From contig SVHY01000001.1 of the NCBI GenBank assembly GCA_015055545.1, positions 1-64,000 of the forward strand: DNA of 64,000 nt, written 5' to 3'. Positions within the stretch are counted from its first letter, which is position 1. Each line of letters starts with the position of its first letter. The notes beneath the pieces are model-generated. The model had not been told where the DNA came from. It saw nothing but the letters and a program-made list of their open reading frames with translations, and ran no database searches. Positions 1 through 8,444 of the stretch are shown piece by piece. This DNA is from Clostridiales bacterium (GTDB taxonomy: Bacteria; Bacillota; Clostridia; Christensenellales; Borkfalkiaceae). Made by a program: the position numbers and the translations under genes.

Positions 1-8
1 CCTTACGC

Positions 9-93
9 TGGTGCGGTCGACAGGAATTGAACCTGCATGGAGTTACCCACAAGATCCTTAGTCTTGCGCGTCTGCCAGTTCCGCCACGACCGC
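9..93 (-). tRNA. tRNA-Leu (anticodon TAA)
   Basis: Read on the minus strand, the acceptor arms GCGGTCG and CGACCGC pair, followed by discriminator A and an encoded CCA. The anticodon stem CAAGA/TCTTG closes the loop CTAAGGA, giving anticodon TAA. The long variable arm is typical of class II leucine tRNAs. It decodes UUA. Confidence 0.95.
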
Positions 94-191
94 ATTAACG
101 AACATTATTATATATCAACACGCTAAGTTTGTCAACTTATTTTGATTGCTCTTTTGAAAAATTTTAAAATTTTTTCATTTTTCCCCTTTTT

Positions 192-220
192 GTATATTTT
201 TTTCCTGTTTACCCATATTG
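192..220 (+). promoter_or_regulatory. Candidate sigma-G promoter of spoVT
   Basis: GTATA at 192-196 and CATATTG at 214-220, 17 nt apart, approach the sigma-G consensus (GHATR and CATHHTA). Family knowledge: spoVT is transcribed by sigma-G in the forespore in B. subtilis. The -10 differs at its last base and the region is AT-rich, so this is suggestive only. Confidence 0.35.
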
Positions 221-287
221 TTTGTAGATAAGAAAATCACAATCCAAACTCGTAAAAAACGCGTTTTGGCTAAAAGGAGTAATCATT

Positions 288-833
288 ATGAAAGCAACTG
301 GTATTGTTAGAAGAATCGACGAACTCGGCAGAGTCGTTATCCCAAAAGAAATTCGGCGCACGCTGCGCATTAAGGAAGGCGACCCGCTGGAAATCTTCAC
401 CGACCGCGACGAGCTTATGCTCAAAAAATATTCGCCCATCGCCACGTTAGAACGGTTTAGCAAAGCGACGGCGCGTTCTCTCAACGATTTAAGCGGTAAG
501 CTTGCCGTTATATGCGACACGGACGGCGTACTGCACGCCTACGGCGACGGCAAGAAAGACCTTGACGGCAAAAGTCTTTCGGAAGACATGGACAAAATTT
601 TACGCGAGCGCCGTAGTTATATCGCGAACGCCGCGGAAGGCGGCGACGTAATCCCGCTCACGTCCACACGTGAAGAAGGCGTAACGGCGCAAGTAATCGT
701 GCCTATCGTATCCGGCGGGGACTGTCTTGGCGCAGTTGCGGTTCTCTCCAAGGAAGAGGGCGCGAAAATGGACGGTTCGGACATGAATTTAGCCCGTTTA
801 ACCGCCGATATTTTAGCCAATCAATTTGAATAA
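288..833 (+). CDS. spoVT: Stage V sporulation transcriptional regulator SpoVT
   Basis: The 181-aa protein has an N-terminal AbrB-type swapped-hairpin DNA-binding domain (about residues 5-50, with GRVVIPKEIRRTL) and a C-terminal GAF-like domain (about 60-178). This is the layout and length of SpoVT, a forespore regulator that adjusts sigma-G dependent genes and spore coat and germination properties. The start is set by AAAAGGAG just upstream of the ATG. It is monocistronic and ends at a strong terminator shared with the convergent gene. The two-domain length argues against AbrB or Abh, which lack the GAF part. Confidence 0.93.
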   Translation: MKATGIVRRIDELGRVVIPKEIRRTLRIKEGDPLEIFTDRDELMLKKYSPIATLERFSKATARSLNDLSGKLAVICDTDGVLHAYGDGKKDLDGKSLSEDMDKILRERRSYIANAAEGGDVIPLTSTREEGVTAQVIVPIVSGGDCLGAVAVLSKEEGAKMDGSDMNLARLTADILANQFE

Positions 834-868
834 AAAAGTACGCCAACCGAATTGGACGCACAATAAAA

Positions 869-913
869 CGGGGCTGTATGCGCTTCAACGCATACATGCC
901 CCGTCCTTTTTTT
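869..913. terminator. Bidirectional Rho-independent terminator
   Basis: GGGGC-TGTATGCG pairs with CGCATACA-T-GCCCC around a CTTCAA loop, followed by a T run on the plus strand and TTTTATT on the minus strand. It lies between the convergent spoVT and CvpA-like genes and can end both transcripts. Confidence 0.9.
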
Positions 914-925
914 CCTTAAAGCAAT

Positions 926-2191
926 TTAAAACGGTATTTTTGCAAACCAGTTGGGTGCGATTTCACCAAACCGTTCTAAATACGGTCGTAAATACACGTT
1001 GCACACGTCCAACAAGCCTTTGGAAAGGCTCGTTTCGCCCGCAAACAAATCGCTGCCTGTAAACACCCCGTAATACCCAAGCACGTAGATTAGCGCCCAA
1101 ACGACCGCGCACACGAGCACGCCGATAATCATAAACACCAAACAGGAAAGAGCCCCGTCCACGGCGCGTAAAAAGCCAACGCCGTCCACGAAATTCGCCA
1201 ATGCTTTCAGCAAGAACCCTACCAACCAAAGCACCGCCGCGAACAACCCTGCAAGCAATACGCCCGACAAAATTTTTGCAATAATTCCCGCCACCTTTTC
1301 ACTTGCACCGAGCTTTTCAAACGCGCCCGCGCTTCTCGAAACCAAGCCGTACAACACGCGCACGCCGTCTTCCGCAGCAAACCGCGAGAAAGGCAAATAA
1401 AAACTGATTGCTATTGCCGCTGGCATACCCACGCCCAAAATCAAACCGCGCAAGGTTTGAATCATACCCTTTCTACGCCCCGCGCACGCGATACATACGA
1501 TAATCCCTATCAACGCGAAATCTAAGGCGTATTTTGCCGCCAAGCTTTCAAACTTGATAACGGCGGGCACGGTGTACATCGTCGCCAAAACGCCCGTTTT
1601 TAAGCGCGTAGCGCTCAATATAAACACCGCCACGGCAAGCACGGTCAAGAGTACCATTGCCGTATTCACTACGCAAATGACGCCGCCGCAAAGTCTACCA
1701 AACCCCGACGGTTTGCCGTAGCCCTTTCTCACGAGCACCTTGCGGTTTTGATAATCCTCGTAATCGTCGTAGTCCTTATAATCGTCGTCGTATTCGATAC
1801 CGTACTCGTCCTTAGTAAAGATATCTTCCGTCTTTTCTTTCCACCTTGCTTTCGGGCGGTACAATACCGTACAAATCCCGTACAACAAGAGCGCGATTAA
1901 GATACAGCCGAGCGCAAGCGTAAACGAGCACGCAAACGCTACGACGCTTTCGTCCTTAAACCAACGCGCAAACAGGTTTTCAAGCGGTAATTTATCCAAA
2001 AGGAACTTATCGGCAAGCAAGAACCCGCCGCCTGCAATAAGCCAAACCAAGCCGCTCCAACTCACTCTCCGTCCACCCTTTTTCAAGCCAATGCAAAGCG
2101 CAACGAACAATACGACCGCGCAAAAACACACCGTCGCCATAGGCAGATAGCCCCAAATATTCGAATTGCCCGCAAGAACGGAATAAATCAT
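926..2191 (-). CDS. CvpA-like multi-spanning membrane protein
   Basis: The 421-aa protein has an N-terminal membrane part (about three segments in residues 10-115), a charged, tyrosine/aspartate-rich cytosolic stretch near 135-160 (EYDDDYKDYDDYEDY), then about five further segments. The C-terminal half (from ALDFALIGIIVCIACAGRRKG onward) resembles CvpA/colicin V production family proteins: a helix ending in a basic RRKG turn followed by more helices. Function is unknown; CvpA proteins are linked to envelope stress. I take the ATG at 2189-2191, with AAAGGT upstream; a GTG two codons earlier is possible. It follows glnS by 12 nt and is probably co-transcribed. Confidence 0.6.
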   Translation of the reverse strand: MIYSVLAGNSNIWGYLPMATVCFCAVVLFVALCIGLKKGGRRVSWSGLVWLIAGGGFLLADKFLLDKLPLENLFARWFKDESVVAFACSFTLALGCILIALLLYGICTVLYRPKARWKEKTEDIFTKDEYGIEYDDDYKDYDDYEDYQNRKVLVRKGYGKPSGFGRLCGGVICVVNTAMVLLTVLAVAVFILSATRLKTGVLATMYTVPAVIKFESLAAKYALDFALIGIIVCIACAGRRKGMIQTLRGLILGVGMPAAIAISFYLPFSRFAAEDGVRVLYGLVSRSAGAFEKLGASEKVAGIIAKILSGVLLAGLFAAVLWLVGFLLKALANFVDGVGFLRAVDGALSCLVFMIIGVLVCAVVWALIYVLGYYGVFTGSDLFAGETSLSKGLLDVCNVYLRPYLERFGEIAPNWFAKIPF

Positions 2192-2203
2192 ACGCACTTA
2201 CCT

Positions 2204-3838
2204 TTACTTATTGAAATTATCTTTCAAGGACACGATTTCGGAAAGAACCAAACCGCCCTTTTCGTCCGTGCACTTTTTATAATACCCCACGCGCATCAGC
2301 TGGAACGCTTTATTTTCCGCGCTTTCAAACAGATACGGTTCGGCTTTACCGTAGTAGATATGTTCGCTATCCAAATTCATACGTTCGCCGAAGTCCTGTC
2401 CTGCGTACTGTGCGTCGTTGAGCAAATAGCTGTATCGACGGATTTCCGCGTCCACGCCCGTTTTACCGTCCACCCATTGAATCGTACCTTTCACTTTAAT
2501 ACCGCTTGTATCGCTAGCAGAGCGGCTGTTTTCCACGTACGAGCATTTGAGTTCGACCACTTCGCCGTTCTCGTCTTTCACCACCTCGTCGCAATGGATA
2601 ATATACGCGCCTTTAAGCCGCACGTACCCGTCCAGTTTCAAACGCTGATATTTAGGCGGAGGGTCGAGCGAGAAATCTGCTTTATCGATATACACCACGT
2701 TAGAAAACGCGACTTGCCGCGTACCCAGTTCGGGCTTTAACGGGTGCAACGCCGTTTCCAGCATTTCTTCGCCTTGGTAGTTGGTAATGGTAACTTTCAA
2801 CGGCTCTAAAACCGCCATCGCGCGTTCCGCGTTCTCGTTGAGATTGTCGCGAATACACGCTTCCAAATAGGAAAGCTGACACTCCGAATTCGCCTTTACC
2901 ACCCCGATTTTCGTACAGAAATCCAAAAGCGCTTCGGGGGGAACGCCGCGATTGCGAAGTCCAGCAACCGTCGGCATACGCGGGTCGTCCCAACCGCGCA
3001 CGTGCCCTTCTTCCACGAGCTTTTTCAAATACCGCTTACTCATTACGGTATTCGTAATAGCAAGCCGCGCAAACTCGATTTGACGGGGTTTTGGAGCAAA
3101 ACCAAGCTGAATCCCCACCCAGTCGTACAAAGGACGGTGGTCCTCAAATTCGAGCGTACAAAGCGAATGGGTAACCCCTTGCAAATAATCGCAAATAGGG
3201 TGCGCGTAGTCGTACATAGGATAGATACACCACGTATCGCCCGTGCGGTGGTGCGTAGCGCGTAAGATGCGGTAAATAACGGGGTCGCGCATGTTCATAT
3301 TCGGCGACGCCATATCGATTTTCGCGCGCAAGCACTTACTACCGTCGGGGTATTTTCCCGCTTTCATTTCACGGAAGAGCTGCAAATTTTCTTCCACGCT
3401 ACGGTTTCTGTACGGGCTTTCTTTACCCGCTTCGGTGAGCGTACCGCGCGTAGCGGAAATTTCTTCGGGCGAGAGGTCGCACACGAACGCCTTACCGTCT
3501 TTGATAAGCGTTTCAGCATACTCGTAGATAACAGGGAAAAAGTCGGAGGCGTACACTTCTTTCGCCCACTCGTAGCCTACCCATTCGATATCTTTACGAA
3601 TGGCGTCTACGAACTCCGTCTTTTCCTTGGACGGGTTAGTGTCGTCGAAAAACAGGTTACACTTGCCCCCGTATTTTTTTGCCGTACCGAAATTGACGAG
3701 CATACTTTTAATATGTCCTATATGCAAATACCCGTTGGGTTCGGGCGGGAAACGGGTTTGTACCGCCGAAATCTTTCCCGCGTCGATATCGTCGTTAATA
3801 ATCTGTTCAATAAAATTCGTTGCTTCAATCTTTTCCAT
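2204..3838 (-). CDS. glnS: Glutaminyl-tRNA synthetase
   Basis: The 544-aa class I synthetase charges tRNA-Gln directly with glutamine. PPEPNGYLHIGH (residues 31-42) carries the HIGH motif and VMSKR (265-269) the KMSKS-type loop; the C-terminal part is the two beta-barrel anticodon-binding region of GlnRS. The proline-rich signature and the length separate GlnRS from GluRS. Many Firmicutes lack GlnRS and use GatCAB amidation instead; some Clostridia acquired glnS. Whether gatCAB is also present cannot be seen here. SD GAGAAGAG precedes the ATG. Confidence 0.95.
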   Translation of the reverse strand: MEKIEATNFIEQIINDDIDAGKISAVQTRFPPEPNGYLHIGHIKSMLVNFGTAKKYGGKCNLFFDDTNPSKEKTEFVDAIRKDIEWVGYEWAKEVYASDFFPVIYEYAETLIKDGKAFVCDLSPEEISATRGTLTEAGKESPYRNRSVEENLQLFREMKAGKYPDGSKCLRAKIDMASPNMNMRDPVIYRILRATHHRTGDTWCIYPMYDYAHPICDYLQGVTHSLCTLEFEDHRPLYDWVGIQLGFAPKPRQIEFARLAITNTVMSKRYLKKLVEEGHVRGWDDPRMPTVAGLRNRGVPPEALLDFCTKIGVVKANSECQLSYLEACIRDNLNENAERAMAVLEPLKVTITNYQGEEMLETALHPLKPELGTRQVAFSNVVYIDKADFSLDPPPKYQRLKLDGYVRLKGAYIIHCDEVVKDENGEVVELKCSYVENSRSASDTSGIKVKGTIQWVDGKTGVDAEIRRYSYLLNDAQYAGQDFGERMNLDSEHIYYGKAEPYLFESAENKAFQLMRVGYYKKCTDEKGGLVLSEIVSLKDNFNK

Positions 3839-3922
3839 ATTCTCTTCTCTTTATTCCTAATTTAATGAATTGGCTTCGCCGTGGGCGTTCCCTGCCCGCA
3901 ATTATGCATTTTGCATTTTCGC

Positions 3923-5578
3923 CTACGAAAGCCCTACAATCACGCCGTCGCTGGTTAAATCAATCTTTTCCGCCGCAGGGTGCGCACCCAGCCCGGGCAT
4001 TAACATAATCTTGCCCGCAATCGCCACGATAAAGCCCGCGCCGCCCTTTAATACGATATCGCGAACGGATACTCTAAATCCCGTCGGTCTACCGATAAGC
4101 TCTGCGTTGTCGGATAACGAATACTGCGTTTTCGCAATCATAACGGGCAAATTTTTATACCCATTTTCTTCAATCGTCTTGATTTTTGCAAGCGCCTCGT
4201 CGGAAAAATCCACGCCGTCCGCGCCGTATACCCGCGTTGCCACCTTTTCGATTTTTTGGCAAACGCTTTCGTCCAGCTCGTAGGCATAGGCGAGCTTAGA
4301 CTTAATCTCGCAAGCCTTAATCACTTCTTCGGCAAGTTCTTTACCGCCCTCGCCGCCCTTTAAGAACACGTCGGTAAACACCGCGGTTGCGCCCGCTTTT
4401 TCCACTTGCGCAATCACGAAATCGGTCTCCGCTTGCGTATCCGTGAAGAAACGGTTCATCGCCACGACTACGGGCTTTTTGTACACGTTTTGTACGTTTT
4501 CGATATGTTTCATCAAGTTGGGCATACCCTTTTCCAAGGCAACCAAATCCTCTTGCGACAAGTTCTCTTTCGCCGCGCCGCCGTGCAATTTCAACGCTTT
4601 CACCGTCGCCACAACGACGATACAATCAGGCTCGATACCCGCTACACGGCACTTGGTATCCAAGAACTTTTCCGCACCCAAATCCGCGCCGAACCCCGCT
4701 TCCGTAACCGCGTAATCGGCAAGACTCATCGCCGCATAAGTCGCTTGAATACTGTTGCAACCGTGCGCGATATTCGCAAACGGACCGCCGTGAATAATCG
4801 CAGGCGTGTGTTCCAAGGTCTGTACGAGGTTAGGTTTCATAGCGTCTTTGAGCAGCACCGCCATCGAACCGACCGCCCCGGGGATATCTTTCGCGTATAC
4901 GTATTCGCCGTCCGTATTCAAGCCGACGATAATATTGCCCAGCCGTTTTTTCAAATCGTCAATATCCGTAGCCAAGCACAAAATCGCCATCATCTCGCTT
5001 GCGGCGGTAATATCGAAATGGTCCTCGCGCGCTACGCCGCGCCCCTGACCACCGATTTGGATATTGATAAGCTCACGTTCGTTCATATCCATACAACGGT
5101 GGAAATAAATATTCTCCGTATCGATTTTCAAAGCGTTGCCACGGAAGATATGGTTATCCATAAGCGCGCACAACAGGTTATTCGCCGTCGTAATCGCGTG
5201 CAAATCGCCCGTGAAATGCAAATTGATATCTGCCATCGGCACTACTTGCGCATATCCGCCGCCCGCCGCGCCGCCTTTAATCCCGAACACAGGTCCTAAC
5301 GAGGGTTCGCGCAGAGCAAGACAAACCTTTTTTCCAAGCTTAGCCATACCGTCGGCAAGCCCGATAGAAACGGTAGTTTTGCCCTCGCCGCTGGCGGTGG
5401 GATTGATAGCGGTAACTAAAATGAGTTTGGCTTTTCGCTCCGCGTTTTTCGGCAACGTAATTTTGGCTTTATACTTTCCGTACAGCTCCAACTCGTTTTC
5501 CGTTAAATTCAATTTTTTCGCAACCTCGCGAATATCGATAAGCTGTGCGGATTCCGCAATTTCAATATCAGAAAGCAT
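3923..5578 (-). CDS. fhs: Formate-tetrahydrofolate ligase
   Basis: The 551-aa cytosolic enzyme makes 10-formyl-THF from formate, THF and ATP, the entry step of the methyl branch in acetogens and a one-carbon supply route in other anaerobes. The P-loop-like TASGEGKTT lies at 61-69, and GGGYAQVVPM and the VATVRALK-like stretch VATVKALKLHGG are typical of the family. Length is normal (about 555). AGGAGG lies 8 nt before the ATG. No other folate gene adjoins it. Confidence 0.96.
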   Translation of the reverse strand: MLSDIEIAESAQLIDIREVAKKLNLTENELELYGKYKAKITLPKNAERKAKLILVTAINPTASGEGKTTVSIGLADGMAKLGKKVCLALREPSLGPVFGIKGGAAGGGYAQVVPMADINLHFTGDLHAITTANNLLCALMDNHIFRGNALKIDTENIYFHRCMDMNERELINIQIGGQGRGVAREDHFDITAASEMMAILCLATDIDDLKKRLGNIIVGLNTDGEYVYAKDIPGAVGSMAVLLKDAMKPNLVQTLEHTPAIIHGGPFANIAHGCNSIQATYAAMSLADYAVTEAGFGADLGAEKFLDTKCRVAGIEPDCIVVVATVKALKLHGGAAKENLSQEDLVALEKGMPNLMKHIENVQNVYKKPVVVAMNRFFTDTQAETDFVIAQVEKAGATAVFTDVFLKGGEGGKELAEEVIKACEIKSKLAYAYELDESVCQKIEKVATRVYGADGVDFSDEALAKIKTIEENGYKNLPVMIAKTQYSLSDNAELIGRPTGFRVSVRDIVLKGGAGFIVAIAGKIMLMPGLGAHPAAEKIDLTSDGVIVGLS

Positions 5579-5764
5579 TTTTCAAACTTCCTCCTAAGTA
5601 CACTCGACCGTTTTTGGCAACACTACATTATAATACAAGTATATTATAACATATCTTTCAAGAAAAAGGAATAGAAAGCAAGGAAAAATTTTAAATTTTT
5701 TTGTAAATTTTTCGGCTTTTTTCAAAACGGCAAACGCAAAATCGCAAAAACCGTCGTGAAAGAT

Positions 5765-5793
5765 TTGACTTGATAAGCAAAATATCGTATAAT
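5765..5793 (+). promoter_or_regulatory. Sigma-A promoter of glyS
   Basis: TTGACT (5765-5770), 17-nt spacer, TATAAT (5788-5793). The 80-nt leader before the glyS ATG contains a short TGCATTA repeat stretch (5820-5850) and no T-box motif. Confidence 0.8.
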
Positions 5794-5872
5794 AATCAAG
5801 ATAAAAAATCTTACCACCATTATGCATTTAGCATTCCGCATTATGCATGAAGGAAAAAAGGAGCTAACTATC

Positions 5873-7273
5873 ATGGCAGAAAAAAGAGCGGTAACAATGG
5901 ACAAACTCGTTTCTCTTTGCAAAAATCGGGGTTTCATCTTCCCGGGCAGCGAAATTTACGGCGGTCTTGCCAACACTTGGGACTACGGTCCTTTGGGCGT
6001 GGAACTGAAAAACAACGTCAAAAAAGCGTGGTGGAAGAAATTCGTACAGGAAAACCCGTACAACACGGGCGTAGACTGCGCGATTTTGATGAACACGCGT
6101 ACTTGGAAAGCGTCGGGGCACTTGGGCGGATTTTCCGACCCGCTCATGGACTGTAAGTCCTGTAAAGCCCGTCACAGAGCCGACCAACTCGTAGAAAAAT
6201 ACGTTGAGAAACACAGCTTGGACGTCAAAGTAGAGAGCATGGACAACGAGGCTCTCGAAGCGTTCATCACCGAAAAGAAAATCGCTTGCCCCGTTTGCGG
6301 CAATTCCGATTTCACTTCTATTCGTAAATTCAACTTAATGTTCAAAACGTTCCAAGGCGTAACGGAAGACAGCGCAAACACGGTATACCTCCGTCCCGAA
6401 ACGGCGCAAGGCATTTTCGTCAACTTTGAAAACGTCCAACGCGCTACGCGTATGCGCGTGCCGTTTGGTATCGCGCAGGTGGGTAAGTCTTTCCGTAACG
6501 AAATTACCCCCGGCAACTTCACCTTCCGTACCCGTGAATTTGAGCAAATGGAACTTGAATTCTTCTGCAAACCCGGAACGGACTTGGAATGGTTCGCATA
6601 CTGGAAAAACTTCTGCCGCGACTGGTTGTTGTCGCTCGGCATCAAGGACGAACACTTACATCTTCGCGACCATTCGCCCGAAGAACTTTGTTTCTATTCC
6701 AAAGCCACGACCGACTTTGAATACGACTTCGCGTTCGGTAGAGGCGAACTTTGGGGTATCGCGGACAGAACGGACTACGACTTATCCCAGCACGCGAAAG
6801 AATGTGGCAAGCCCATCGATTATCTCGATCCCGTAACCAACGAACGGTATATCCCGTACGTAATCGAACCGTCGCTCGGTGCAGACCGCGTAGTGCTTGC
6901 GTTCTTGACGGAAGCGTACGACGAAGAAGTAGTAGACCCCGCAAAGAACGATACGCGTGTGGTTATGCACTTCCACCCCGCACTCGCGCCCTACAAATGC
7001 GCAGTATTGCCCTTGCAAAAGAACTTGTCGGAAAAGGCGGACGAAATCTACGCGCAAATGCGTAAGAAATTCGCTACGACGTACGATTTGACGGGCTCTA
7101 TCGGTAAGCGTTACCGTCGCCAAGACGAAATCGGCACGCCTTATTGCGTAACGGTCGATTTCCAAACCTTGGAAGACAACACGGTAACGGTACGCGACCG
7201 CGACACCATGGAACAAATCCGCGTAAGCGTAGAAGACGCAATCAAATATATCGAAGAAAAAATCGAATTTTAA
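5873..7273 (+). CDS. glyS: Glycyl-tRNA synthetase, homodimeric (alpha2) type
   Basis: The 466-aa class II synthetase charges tRNA-Gly. [20 protein letters not shown] near the N-terminus is the hallmark of the alpha2 (eukaryote/archaea-like) form, not GlyQ/GlyS. Class II motifs include RPETAQG (motif region), a [10 protein letters not shown] motif 2 and the C-terminal [11 protein letters not shown] motif 3. A CKSCKARH...CPVCG pair suggests a small zinc-binding insertion. The anticodon-binding domain occupies the last 100 residues. The start is the ATG at 5873, preceded by AAAAGGAG; an earlier in-frame ATG at 5822 lies in repeat sequence and has no SD. Confidence 0.95.
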   Translation: MAEKRAVTMDKLVSLCKNRGFIFPGSEIYGGLANTWDYGPLGVELKNNVKKAWWKKFVQENPYNTGVDCAILMNTRTWKASGHLGGFSDPLMDCKSCKARHRADQLVEKYVEKHSLDVKVESMDNEALEAFITEKKIACPVCGNSDFTSIRKFNLMFKTFQGVTEDSANTVYLRPETAQGIFVNFENVQRATRMRVPFGIAQVGKSFRNEITPGNFTFRTREFEQMELEFFCKPGTDLEWFAYWKNFCRDWLLSLGIKDEHLHLRDHSPEELCFYSKATTDFEYDFAFGRGELWGIADRTDYDLSQHAKECGKPIDYLDPVTNERYIPYVIEPSLGADRVVLAFLTEAYDEEVVDPAKNDTRVVMHFHPALAPYKCAVLPLQKNLSEKADEIYAQMRKKFATTYDLTGSIGKRYRRQDEIGTPYCVTVDFQTLEDNTVTVRDRDTMEQIRVSVEDAIKYIEEKIEF

Positions 7274-7287
7274 TGAATAATTTACAA

Positions 7288-7320
7288 ACGAAAACGCAGG
7301 CTCAACGCCTGCGTTTTTAA
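7288..7320. terminator. Terminator between glyS and the first XRE gene
   Basis: AACGCAGGC-TCAAC-GCCTGCGTT is a perfect 9-bp stem with a T run on the plus strand. It ends glyS and, on the other strand, the convergent XRE gene. The same hairpin recurs at 8445-8471. Confidence 0.9.
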
Positions 7321-7523
7321 TATTCCGTTCTTCCAAGTAAATAATCCGCACTCACTTCAAAGAAATCACAAATTTTTCTAATAACGGCTATCGACGGTTC
7401 ACTCCGTCCCTTTTCCCACGAATAAATACTGTCGTCCGTCGTTTGCAACGTGGTTGCAAGCTGTTGTTGTGTCAACCGCTTTTCCATTCTCAATTCTTTT
7501 AATCTTATCGCAAAAATATCCAT
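7317..7523 (-). CDS. XRE-family repressor, 68 aa (copy 1)
   Basis: The whole protein is one helix-turn-helix domain: RLKELRMEKRLTQQQLATTL (residues 7-26), recognition helix around TTDDSIYSWEKGRSEPS, and the tail ADYLLGRTEY. Such small Xre/Cro-type proteins act as dimeric repressors. It diverges from a promoter whose spacer holds the palindrome CCGTAAAAATTACGG, and a second related site covers its own promoter, so autoregulation is likely. There is no SD: TAAAAT ends 6 nt before the ATG, suggesting a leaderless mRNA. It is closely related to the gene at 8469-8675, mainly at the C-terminus and 3' flank. Confidence 0.85.
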   Translation of the reverse strand: MDIFAIRLKELRMEKRLTQQQLATTLQTTDDSIYSWEKGRSEPSIAVIRKICDFFEVSADYLLGRTEY

Positions 7524-7535
7524 ATATTTATTTTA

Positions 7536-7586
7536 CCGTAAAATATACGGAAAATGCTTGACAACCGTAAAAATTACGGGTATAAT
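7536..7586 (+). promoter_or_regulatory. Promoter with two XRE operator palindromes
   Basis: TTGACA (7558-7563), 17-nt spacer, TATAAT (7581-7586) read rightward. CCGTAAAAATTACGG fills most of the spacer (7565-7579) and CCGTAAAATATACGG lies at 7536-7550, beside the -10 of the leftward XRE gene. The layout predicts that the XRE protein controls both directions. Confidence 0.75.
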
Positions 7587-7602
7587 GCATTTGCTATATA
7601 GG

Positions 7603-7625
7603 CTTCGGCTGGCGCACTTTTTTAT
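7603..7625 (+). repeat. Truncated copy of the downstream terminator (direct repeat)
   Basis: This 23-bp stretch, CTTCGGCTGGCGCACTTT plus TTTAT, differs at one base from 7848-7870, where it forms the 3' half of a complete UUCG-loop terminator. Here the matching 5' arm is missing, so it is a fragment left by duplication or insertion. Confidence 0.7.
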
Positions 7626-7641
7626 ATTCGCACAAAATCGC

Positions 7642-7670
7642 TTGATAAAAGCAAGAAATTGTGTTATACT
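7642..7670 (+). promoter_or_regulatory. Sigma-A promoter of the candidate small RNA
   Basis: TTGATA (7642-7647), 17-nt spacer, TATACT (7665-7670). Transcription should begin near 7677, within the left arm of the long inverted repeat. Confidence 0.75.
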
Positions 7671-7676
7671 AACTAT

Positions 7677-7868
7677 GGCGTACAATTTTATATTAAGATA
7701 TGACCAATGAAGGGGATATTTTACCCTTTTTATTGTCATACTCTCACTATTGTTATTTGTTAAAAATGCAAATTCCAAGTGGGAGTGATTGGTCATTTCT
7801 ATTAAATTGTACGCCATACAACGGAGTTTGCGTTTTTGGTGCGTTAACTTCGGTTGGCGCACTTTTTT
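7677..7868 (+). ncRNA. Candidate ~190-nt structured RNA or leader of the SLOG gene
   Basis: The unit runs from a consensus promoter to a strong terminator. Arms at 7674-7708 and 7788-7818 pair (TATGGCGTACAATTT with its complement, then ATGACCAAT/ATTGGTCAT). Inside are a hairpin AAGGG/CCCTT and a stem ACTCTCACT/AGTGGGAGT with one G-U pair. This makes a rod-like fold with an off-centre bulge. It may be a trans-acting RNA (6S-like in size and shape, without a sequence match I can claim), a transcription attenuator for the SLOG gene 15 nt downstream, or a transcribed 145-bp palindromic element. No credible protein is encoded. Confidence 0.5.
7839..7868 (+). terminator. UUCG-loop terminator upstream of the SLOG gene
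   Basis: GTGCGTTAAC-TTCG-GTTGGCGCAC pairs over 10 bp (two G-U) and is followed by six T. It ends 14 nt before the SLOG start codon, so that gene is reached only by read-through or by a promoter not visible to me. Confidence 0.85.
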
Positions 7869-7882
7869 ATTTTTAGGATTTT

Positions 7883-8443
7883 ATGATGGAAAAAAGTAAA
7901 ACCTGTTCGTTCTTTGGCCACAGAAACGTGGAAACGACCGAAGAATTGAAACAAAAAGTAAAACAAACAGTTGAATATTTAATTACGCAATGCCAAGTAT
8001 CCACTTTTTTATTTGGCAGTCGCAGTAATTTCAATACGCTTTGTCATTTGGTTGTTAGCGAGTTAAAAGAAGAATATCCACACGTAAAACGTATCGCCTA
8101 CACGTGCAAGAGCGAAACTTGTATTCTCGAATCCGAACGGAAAAAATGGAAAAAGCTTTATTCCCTTTTCCAAAACGAAAAAGTTCCATTTCTTTGCGTA
8201 GAAAAAGAAATAGAACATGAAACGAAATATACGGCAGGGAAAGGTGCTTACGTAGAGCGAAATTACGCCATGATTGACGATAGCGATTATTGTGTTTTTT
8301 ATTACAAAGAAAATTATCAACCAAAACCGAGAAAATACTCAAAACGCAATCTTACCGATTATCAACCCAAAAGCGGTACGGCACTTGCCTTTCACTATGC
8401 AACGAAAAAGCAAAAAGATATAATCAACCTTTCTAAATATTAA
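7883..8443 (+). CDS. SLOG-fold (DUF1273/YpsA-like) protein
   Basis: The 186-aa protein opens with CSFFGHRNV, a Rossmann-like nucleotide-binding start, and ends with SGTALAFHYATKKQKDIINL, the glycine-serine-threonine loop and helix of the SLOG superfamily (YpsA/DUF1273, related to DprA and LOG). SLOG proteins bind nucleotide-derived ligands; several are thought to act as sensors or effectors in bacterial conflict systems. The second ATG (7886) is better spaced from AGGA at 7875. It is flanked by two XRE genes that share their 3' ends, is AT-richer than the surroundings, and follows the candidate RNA. Its ligand is unknown. Confidence 0.75.
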   Translation: MMEKSKTCSFFGHRNVETTEELKQKVKQTVEYLITQCQVSTFLFGSRSNFNTLCHLVVSELKEEYPHVKRIAYTCKSETCILESERKKWKKLYSLFQNEKVPFLCVEKEIEHETKYTAGKGAYVERNYAMIDDSDYCVFYYKENYQPKPRKYSKRNLTDYQPKSGTALAFHYATKKQKDIINLSKY

Positions 8444-8444
8444 A

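Noticed and set aside
4406-5299. Plus-strand open frame opposite fhs
   Set aside because: Shadow of a confidently assigned gene; no domain, SD or promoter.
5579-5680. THF riboswitch before fhs
   Set aside because: The leader is short and AT-rich without the paired motifs of that class.
7674-7818. Simple MITE insertion
   Set aside because: No target-site duplication is clear and a promoter and terminator frame it neatly; kept only as an alternative for the candidate RNA.
7677-7868. Firm call as 6S RNA
   Set aside because: Size and rod shape fit loosely, but the central bubble is one-sided and I cannot match the sequence, so only a candidate RNA is reported.
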